From: Ischnura elegans
Taxonomy: Eukaryota > Arthropoda > Insecta > Odonata > Coenagrionidae
Reading direction: 5' to 3'
Length of the DNA: 64,000 bases
Assembly: GCF_921293095.1 (NCBI RefSeq)
Contig: NC_060251.1
Span: 64,931,585 to 64,995,584 of the forward strand
Shown here: positions 57,714 through 64,000 of the stretch, piece after piece
How positions within the stretch are numbered: the first letter of the stretch is position 1
Layout: each line of letters begins with the position of its first letter
Translations under genes and position numbers: made by a program
Notes under the pieces: model-generated
What the model saw: only the letters and a program-made list of their open reading frames with translations
Database searches by the model: none
What the model was told of the DNA's origin: nothing

Positions 57714-57720
57714 CCTGCTG

Positions 57721-57741
57721 CGTCTGGGAAAATGTAGTAGC
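57721..57741 (-). promoter_or_regulatory. Candidate U6 proximal sequence element (PSE)
   Basis: The minus strand reads GCTACTACATTTTCCCAGAC at -61 to -41, the exact PSE window. It shares TTCCCA with the Drosophila PSEA consensus as I remember it. SNAPc would bind here. Confidence 0.6.
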
Positions 57742-59640
57742 GAGAGCTAAAAATCAAATGTTTTAATTTCTCCTTTATATGCCAGTTTCTTTGAATGTGA
57801 TATAACCATTTGAAGGATTTAATAATTGCTAATGTTTTTAGATTGATAACAAAACTATATTATCATCCGTTATCTTTATATGTAGGATTTTGTTAATGAC
57901 TGTGCCTTCACTGCTGGCGTTGCGATGCAAAGTCTTTCCGCTTCGAGGAAGAGATCTCTCGGAAACACGGTTGATCAGCTTCAGTCGGCTCTCAATTAAA
58001 CAATAATTAATATCAACATCTAGTAGTTTCGTATTACCTGTTGACGTATCGGTACTAGGAAGTATCGATGTAGTAGAGCATACGATGCAGTGAATTTGTA
58101 ATCCCTGTTTTAAATTAGGTTTTATTTTATGCAAAATATATATTTAAAAATACTATAAACGCTGTATTTTATATAATAATAATTTTAATATGTATTAAAC
58201 AAATAGCATTTGCAATATTCTTCTTTATATACATAAGAAATACGTACTATGTGAAGTGGTTTAAATTATATTCCTCGTTAGTTTCAAGATTCCCGGATTT
58301 ATTTTGTAGAAATATTTTCAAAAGCATGATGACGTTTTCTTTTTTAAAACTACACGCATGGTGCCTTTTCTAAACGGTTTTGTTTTATTTTAAAATACCT
58401 TTAAAAAATTCATCTGTAGTTGTACTTCCTTTTTTTGTTCACTTGCTTGCGATCGTTGCCCTTGAAATTGAAAAAAACATTATGGTTATTACCACTTCTT
58501 TGTAAACCTGACAGTATACTTTTTCAATTTAATGATTGTAATATACATAATATATATTTTGACACTAAAGCATACCTATAAGCCAACCATCTAAGGTTTC
58601 TCTAGAATGAGTGTTTTTCAATCCCCTGCATACATTTGAACTCCACCCTAAATATTTGCCACCAAGCTCTCAAAGTAGAAGTATTTCTGATATATAGATT
58701 GTTGAAAAGTTTGTTCACATTTTATGTAATTTTAGGCTGCCAATTACAGCTTTGTAAATGAGAGGACGTGAATTTTATGTTAGAGAAATATGATCTTGAC
58801 GGTTACTTAAAATATTTTTTATGGTGTTGTCAGGTTTGAGATTAAGTAAAATAAATCGGTTTGCTCCGTTGAGTTTTGAAAACACTTATTCCATTCCACA
58901 GTTTAATCTTATCATTTGGAATTTCATCGTTATTTCACTTTGAAATGCCAATGTCAACCTGAGAGTGACTGGCGAAAAGGTGAAAGATTCGAAAAATCAA
59001 TGAAAAAATCACGGTTACCCTAGAGCTTTGGAATCACTAGTACCATTTTTTAACTTTATTTTTTATGTATCTTGTACTTGTGCGTAAACTACGCATATTG
59101 ATATTGAATTCTCCATTGGTAGTATATTTCAATTTCCCATTCTTCTTCCCGCGGGCATGCGGCTGTTCCAAGTCAGAGCGACGTCGGCGGGATATTCTTG
59201 TACCACCACGAATTCAGTGGTGGCTAGAATTTTGTCAATCAGTTTCCGTCCGCAGCGGGAGCACTTTGAACGTATACATCATTCCTGTAAATGTTTGTCC
59301 TCAAGTACGACCTAAATGGAGGCCATAGCGTGAGAAGTACCGGCAAGGAACGGTATGCTAAAGCCGTTACATTTATCGCAATCTCCACTTTTACTTACGT
59401 TTTAATGTTATTTTGGATTGTGAAAGATGAAGGACATTATTACTGCTCGGTTGGGGTGTTATGCGAGCGCTGACAGTAAGTGGCAGGAGTGCAGAACAAT
59501 ACCGTATCAAGGAACAAAATTTTCGGGGAGGGGGCTCTCTTGGTAAGGGAGTACATTTCGGGGTAGGGTTCAGTTAGAGGGGTTACACTTAAGGCTGTCT
59601 CTCCCAATAATTTCCGGAGATTTTGAACCCTTATACCGTT
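57742..59640. other. no gene certain
   Basis: A minus-strand ORF at 57838-58134 (98 codons, with LLDVDINYCLIESRLKLINR) has ordinary protein-like composition but no recognised family. The rest is AT-rich and featureless. Confidence 0.35.
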
Positions 59641-59699
59641 CGCTACGGCCTTGTGATAGAAGGTGCTAAATTATCACAGATGTCGAGTCACACGCAGCG

Positions 59700-60500
59700 T
59701 AAATTCTTCTTGCGTTGCATCAGAATAGTGGCTGTAAAAGTAGAAAAAATATTTTCTCTTCCTGCTTCTGCTTTGCTATGAAAAACGCCTTGTCACCATT
59801 TACCATGAAGTGATTAAGCTTCAGTTCGTACATTTTGGCACTCTTGCTCCACAGGGCAGAAACGAAAATTTCTTCGTCGTCATATATTTTCTTCTCTACC
59901 TTTTCAGTTACTATCTCAAATCCTCTCTTCTTTCTTATATAAAGGCCGTTTTACACGGGGCACGGAATTGCAGATTAGAACTGCATTAATGGCGTGGAAT
60001 TCTCGCATGTGTTCTAGCAATGCACCGCTTTACACGACGCAATTTTGACTGCGCCTTCATACACACGTCAGATTGTGTAAGTACGTTCCCTGATGTAAAA
60101 CGGCCTGAAGAGCGGAGTCGAGATCTGGGACTAACATAAGTACACTTTCTGCAAAATAATTTAGTAACCTCCACATTTCTTGGCCTGCTGTGCATCCATG
60201 GAACCCCTTCCTGTTACCTGTATGTAATCCCTATTGGCTGTCTTTACTTTCCCTCTATAACTGCTGTCAAATTCTTGAATCAGTTCCTCATGACGTGTTA
60301 GGTGATCACTTGCTCCTCCTTAAATAAAAATCGAACAGGAAACTAGTGCTCTTAACTGTTACGGTCACACCTGCCATGAGGGCCTTCGTCTTAATTTTTT
60401 TCATCGGCGCTTTCTTCGCCACTCCTTCCATTTGTCTTGCTCTTACCTCTTCAATTACACTGTCAATCGCATAAATAGAATTAGAGTATGAGTCCATCTC
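59700..60500 (-). mobile_element. Copia-type LTR retrotransposon fossil (internal fragment)
   Basis: Minus-strand translation shows a gag-pol region around the protease, resembling Copia-type polyproteins (protease-like block at about 60120-60300, a pre-integrase-like block at about 59760-59920). No LTRs were recognised at either side. It is broken in many places and clearly old. A small MITE sits inside it. Confidence 0.5.
59943..60106. mobile_element. MITE, about 164 bp, Harbinger-like ends
   Basis: Inverted ends AGGCCGTTTTACACGGGGCA and AGGCCGTTTTACATCAGGGA (right end, inverse). 13 bases match exactly. Flanks are TAA on the left and GAA on the right, so a TWA duplication is possible only if one base has changed. 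No coding capacity. Inserted in the Copia-type fossil, so younger than it. Confidence 0.75.
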
Positions 60501-60668
60501 GGCAGCTCTCGTCGTTTTTTTTCGAACGTGTCGATGTTATTGGAATTTTCCTTGCTTACTCTAATGCGTCTTATCTCCTTCCCAGTAACCTTGAGCTTGA
60601 ATAATTTGGCGGCGAATTCTTAGGTTATCATCAAGGTTCTTAGACGGTAAGGTTGCCTCATTCGTAAC

Positions 60669-60701
60669 TGCGCATGCGCCAGCAGAAGTCCCGTTACGTC
60701 A
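60669..60701. promoter_or_regulatory. NRF1 palindrome plus CRE-like site
   Basis: TGCGCATGCGCC at 60669-60680 is a perfect NRF1-type site and TTACGTCA at 60694-60701 is a CRE half/near-full site. They lie 14 bp apart in a CpG-bearing patch. Such pairs are typical of housekeeping promoters. No transcript could be tied to them: the plus-strand ORF at 61016 (MAGRKIRKNQISCFKK) is 62 codons with no family. Confidence 0.35.
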
Positions 60702-61381
60702 CGGTAGACCCAACTTCCAGCGCCATTTCAAATTCTAGCCTTTCCGCGGGCCTAACTGCTTACCGCGGCGAGTTCTTGAATTTACCCTCTATCGAACACT
60801 ATAAGCCGAATTTTAAATTGAAGGCCGATTTATGAAAACAATGATGATAAGATTTAAAAAAAGATAAATTCGTGTATTCAGACGCCATAATTTCCTGATG
60901 AAGTGATGAAATGGGAAGGTGTGCGAGTTGATTCCGTGTCCACACTTCCTTCCTGTAACTCTCAAAACACTGTTTTCCTTGCTACTTCCGCAATATAATT
61001 TAAACTTAGATTAATATGGCTGGGAGGAAAATACGCAAAAACCAAATTAGTTGCTTCAAAAAATTACAGTTCTGCAACTTTTTAAATAGAAATTATGCTC
61101 GTTTTCATTCTTCGCCGGGCTTTGAAAATACAGACTGTCCCAAGGGTCGTGTGTCATTTTTGACCTGTAAATTTAGTAACTTTGCATGGAGCAATGTTCA
61201 TTAAAATTAGCATATGTACTTATGGGAAAAGGTCCTAAGTTTTGTTGAGTGTAAAAAAATGTTTACAATTTTGACCTTTTGACCTCACAATGTGGGTCCA
61301 AACCAAAATTTGCCTTAATTTCAATGTTTAAAAAATCGAGATAGAAAAAAGTCTGAATTTCATTGACCAAGATGACTATTC
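60702..61381. other. no gene seen
   Basis: AT-rich apart from the promoter-like patch at its left. The ORF at 61016-61204 is unsupported. Confidence 0.4.
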
Positions 61382-61660
61382 TTAAGGGGGTTTCACACTG
61401 TCAAATTCTCGTCAAATTACGTTCGAGACTCGTTGAACAATCTTTATCGAATCTATATGACGTCATGTCAATCGTCATGACTGCGGACATTTGGTCTTGA
61501 ATGCTCTTGAATCACTTCGTTTCCATCAAATTCGTCTTGTCTTGAACGGTTCTAATTTCTATTGAATCTCGAATGGTATTGAAGCGTTTCGACCAATCAG
61601 TGAACGATACATAACTTTCCGAGCCTTGCCAACGCGACCTTGGAGATAACTATTGACATC

Positions 61661-63111
61661 ATGGCCGTTTGGGAGAGGAACGCTGTGGAAGCCCTCATTA
61701 GTTTTTACGAGGAAAAAAGGTGTTTGTACGAAGTAAGCTCCCCAGATTATCACTTGAAGCAGAAGAGAAGTTCGGCGCTGCAAGACATAGCCACTAATTT
61801 GTTGCCTGTAAGTAAAATTATAATTATAATTGTTTTGGTTAACCTTGACCTATACCTACCTCGTGAAGATATTAACAAATGCAATATTTATATAAATATA
61901 TATTACGTATATATTATATGTGATATCGGAATGCTTCGATAATTGTCGTGATAATATTTTGTACGTTTATTTCCTTAAAATTATAATTTCATTCACAAAT
62001 ATACATTTCTGGAGCTAGGGTTTGTTTCGTTCAAATGGTGTTGGATATGTTTTTATTTAGATTAGTGGTGGTCCCCTAGTGGCCTTTATATTGAGTTTTT
62101 TGTAATACGAGGTTTCAATGAATCCTACAAAGAATTATTTTGTGGTTACCGCCGATATGGTCTTTTAAAATGTATGTGTACTCGATACTCCCAACAGTTT
62201 CGACCTGGTACCACATCGGAGGACGTGAAAACGAAGATAAATGGCCTCCGCACACAATACATGGCTGAAAAAAACAAATTAATCAGGTCGAAGAAGAGTG
62301 GAGCAGGAGTGGAAGAGGTTGTAAGGCCAAAATTGTGGTGCTACAACAATTTAAGTTTCCTTGAAAGGCATACGGCACCCAGGAAGAGCGTATCAAACTT
62401 GGATCCCGTGGAGCTTAACAAGGTATGCCGATGACACTTGCAAATAAATTCGTCTTTATTACGTATAATTTGTTTTGCTGGAATGTGCATTGTTTGCTTT
62501 TGGCATGAAGTAATAACATGAAAAGTCAAATTCCAGGGGCATGTTTGGAACGAGTCTATTGTTTGAGATCGTCCATTGACTCCGTTATTTACCATTGTTG
62601 ATCATCTATTTTGGTTTACTGTTTACGGAAATTTGTGATCTTACGTTGAGTGCCCACTTCAACGCAGTTACTTCTGCGATATTTATGTTTTAGCTACACT
62701 TGAATTCACGAAGGGACTTCTTTGCACTTCTGAACATTACATTAATTTTTTTGTCTGTAGGAAACGCCCATTTAAATACAATCAGGAGAGTTATCAGATG
62801 TCACGGCAGAAGAGCAGCATGAAATTGGTACCATCCCAGTCCCCTTACTCAGTGAAGAGTCCACCTCTGCCAGCGCTGACCACTGCAACATCTCCTCAAG
62901 AAGCGGGTCATCAAGAGGAGTACCGACCCCCAAGAGGAGAAGGACTGGGGAAGCAGACATAACTACCTTCCTCTCAAAGGCTTCGTCAGCCCTTGAGCAA
63001 GGGACACTGCGGAAAAACACAAAATTTGAAAATTTCGGCCTGTTTGTAGGGCAAGAAATTGCCGATATTAGTGACGAAAAAAACAGAAAGCTGCAATGCA
63101 GAAAATTTTTG
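61661..63111 (+). pseudogene. MADF-BESS-like accessory protein of Harbinger element 2 (three exons)
   Basis: Exon 1 61661-61807 (49 codons: VEALISFYEEKRCLYEVSSP, the first half of a MADF domain) with donor CCT/GTAAGT. Exon 2 62198-62422 (75 codons: FRPGTTSEDVKTKINGLRTQ and LWCYNNLSFL, the second half) with acceptor CCCAACAG and donor AAG/GTATGC. Exon 3 from 62761 after TTTTTTTGTCTGTAG. Phases agree (0/0). Exon 3 has an in-frame TAA at 62773, then a long acidic/serine-rich stretch, KRRRTGEADITTFLSKASSA and a BESS-like end (FGLFVGQEIADI). A 1-bp loss near 63090 puts the last helix (MQKIFDIVMKAKDDENES) in another frame, ending at 63151. So the gene is broken by two small changes. These proteins bind DNA and bring the transposase to the nucleus. 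Confidence 0.75.
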
Positions 63112-63870
63112 ATATAGTAATGAAAGCTAAAGATGATGAGAATGAAAGTTAACTATTTTTGTATGTTTTTTATTTTATAATTTTAATTTACATTTTGTTA
63201 CATTGAATTTGATTGTAAAATAATTGTTAATTATATAATTTGCTTGGTGGAATCACTGTTGTTTGGTCATTTCTTCAACCCTCAATGGCCATTAGTTAAA
63301 AATCTTGAGTATATTGCATGATTTAAGAATTTGTTTCTACTATCATACCAAATAATCGTATAACATCAGGTAGTACGTAAGCTATATTAGTTGTTCAATT
63401 ATTATTATTATTATTCAATTTCTGACAAGGTTGCAAACTAACTTAATTTGAAGAAGTTCTGGAACGAACTTTGGTTTCTGAATCTTAACTTATAGCATTT
63501 TAGCCAATAGTCCTTCTATGTCCATGCGATGCAAGGACGCAAATGAGTGCTCTCCTTCTTAACACAATTCATTCCAGCAATTTCCTATTTATTAACCATA
63601 GGTAGATAAACCATCATCATAGATTTTTTAATATTGGTTCATTATGGCATAGTAGGCCACTATCACACAAAAAAAGTCTTGATTTGGTTCAAATATAAAA
63701 AAGCTTTATAGCGCAAGAAGGTTGTGAGTCATCAATAAAGCCAATAACACAAATGAAAAGTGGAATAATTTTTCATAGAACTGCAGAAATATTACAATCT
63801 TTACTACCACAAAAATCACCAGTAACAAAAGGGGGAATGAAATAGAGGAATTCATTAGCACTACCACAAC
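63112..63870. other. Element 2 spacer, AT-rich
   Basis: Between the converging genes. Contains an (ATT)n run near 63402. Nothing else seen. Confidence 0.5.
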
Positions 63871-63999
63871 CTACATACCATTCCCCAATGGTAGTATTCC
63901 ATCAGTCACAAAATATTCGCAAAATTCATCCCTAATAGCTCTCGCATCGTTATTGTGCCTATTTCCACCCTGTCTTACCAATTGACCGTCAAGTATTGG
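63871..63999 (-). CDS. PIF/Harbinger transposase, C-terminal end (cut by window edge)
   Basis: 43 codons before the TAG at 63871: GGNRHNNDARAIRDEFCEYF then VTDGILPLGNGM. The ARAIRDEFCEYF segment matches the C-terminus of Harbinger transposases (ALSIRDKFAEYF in element 1 of this window). No lesion in the visible part. The catalytic domain lies beyond the right edge. Confidence 0.75.
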   Translation of the reverse strand, partial: PILDGQLVRQGGNRHNNDARAIRDEFCEYFVTDGILPLGNGM

Positions 64000-64000
64000 G

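Larger units (their letters stand above)
61385..64000. mobile_element. PIF/Harbinger DNA transposon (element 2), right end outside window
   Basis: Left end AGGGGGTTTCACACTGTCAA preceded by TTA (61382-61384), followed by TCAA-rich subterminal repeats. It carries a spliced MADF gene on the plus strand and the C-terminal end of a Harbinger transposase on the minus strand at the right edge, converging as in elements 1 and 3. The right terminus is not visible, so the left boundary rests on end-sequence resemblance only. Confidence 0.7.

Noticed and set aside
1-64000. CRISPR arrays, bacterial operons, integrase/attachment sites, riboswitches
   Set aside because: Nothing of the kind seen. Repeats are eukaryotic TE types.

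Overview
The window looks like TE-dense, non-coding-rich nuclear DNA of an arthropod, most likely an insect or crustacean with a large genome. The reasons are a U6 snRNA gene with insect-type sequence and promoter spacing, GT-AG introns, tRNA-headed SINEs, and RNase H-bearing non-LTR retrotransposons of the I clade. There are no bacterial features (no operons, no Shine-Dalgarno sites, no CRISPR). Almost every recognisable coding stretch is a decayed transposable element (TE). No intact, identifiable host protein gene was found.

Layout, left half. Positions 1-4426 hold the 3' part of an I-clade LINE (copy 1). A minus-strand pogo/Tigger-like transposase relic (4577-5845) abuts a 137-bp minisatellite (to about 6546). 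Positions 7257-15700 hold the least understood unit: a small spliced minus-strand gene (7257-7943), a plus-strand ORF of unknown family (8509 onward) and a minus-strand zinc-finger ORF with a 5' UTR intron (15215-15700). A 5.4-kb LINE (copy A, 9304-14741) sits inside the plus-strand ORF with a 10-11 bp target duplication, and the ORF resumes in phase on the other side. Positions 15961-28064 are a stack of LINEs (B, C, D). LINE D carries a PIF/Harbinger element (21971-24619), which itself contains a minus-strand relic that I read as Transib/RAG1-like transposase.

Layout, middle. A BED-finger hAT transposase relic (28161-30691, right terminus at 31108) is followed by a fully bounded PIF/Harbinger element (31152-33137, TTA duplication). 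Then come SINEs, a foldback repeat (35541-36187), a piggyBac fragment, a pair of inverted repeats (39174-41121), short orphan LINE 3' tails, a decayed unassigned TE protein interrupted by a small MULE (45947-46910, 11-bp duplication), and a hAT-like element (47021-48892).

Layout, right. Another unassigned TE protein relic (50759-51560), a SINE, a second Transib/RAG1-like relic with a plausible intron (54030-54830), the U6 snRNA gene (57573-57680, minus) with a TATA box at -33 to -26, a Copia-type fossil carrying a small MITE, an NRF1/CRE-like promoter-type cluster (60669-60701), and a PIF/Harbinger element that runs off the right edge (61385-64000).

The elements mostly act alone, but two patterns recur. 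All three PIF/Harbinger elements carry a MADF/SANT-like accessory gene and a transposase gene converging from opposite ends. All I-clade LINE copies share a 3' terminal motif that can fold through GGTGC/GCACC, and that motif also occurs alone at three places. All family calls come from motif recognition by eye, without searches.
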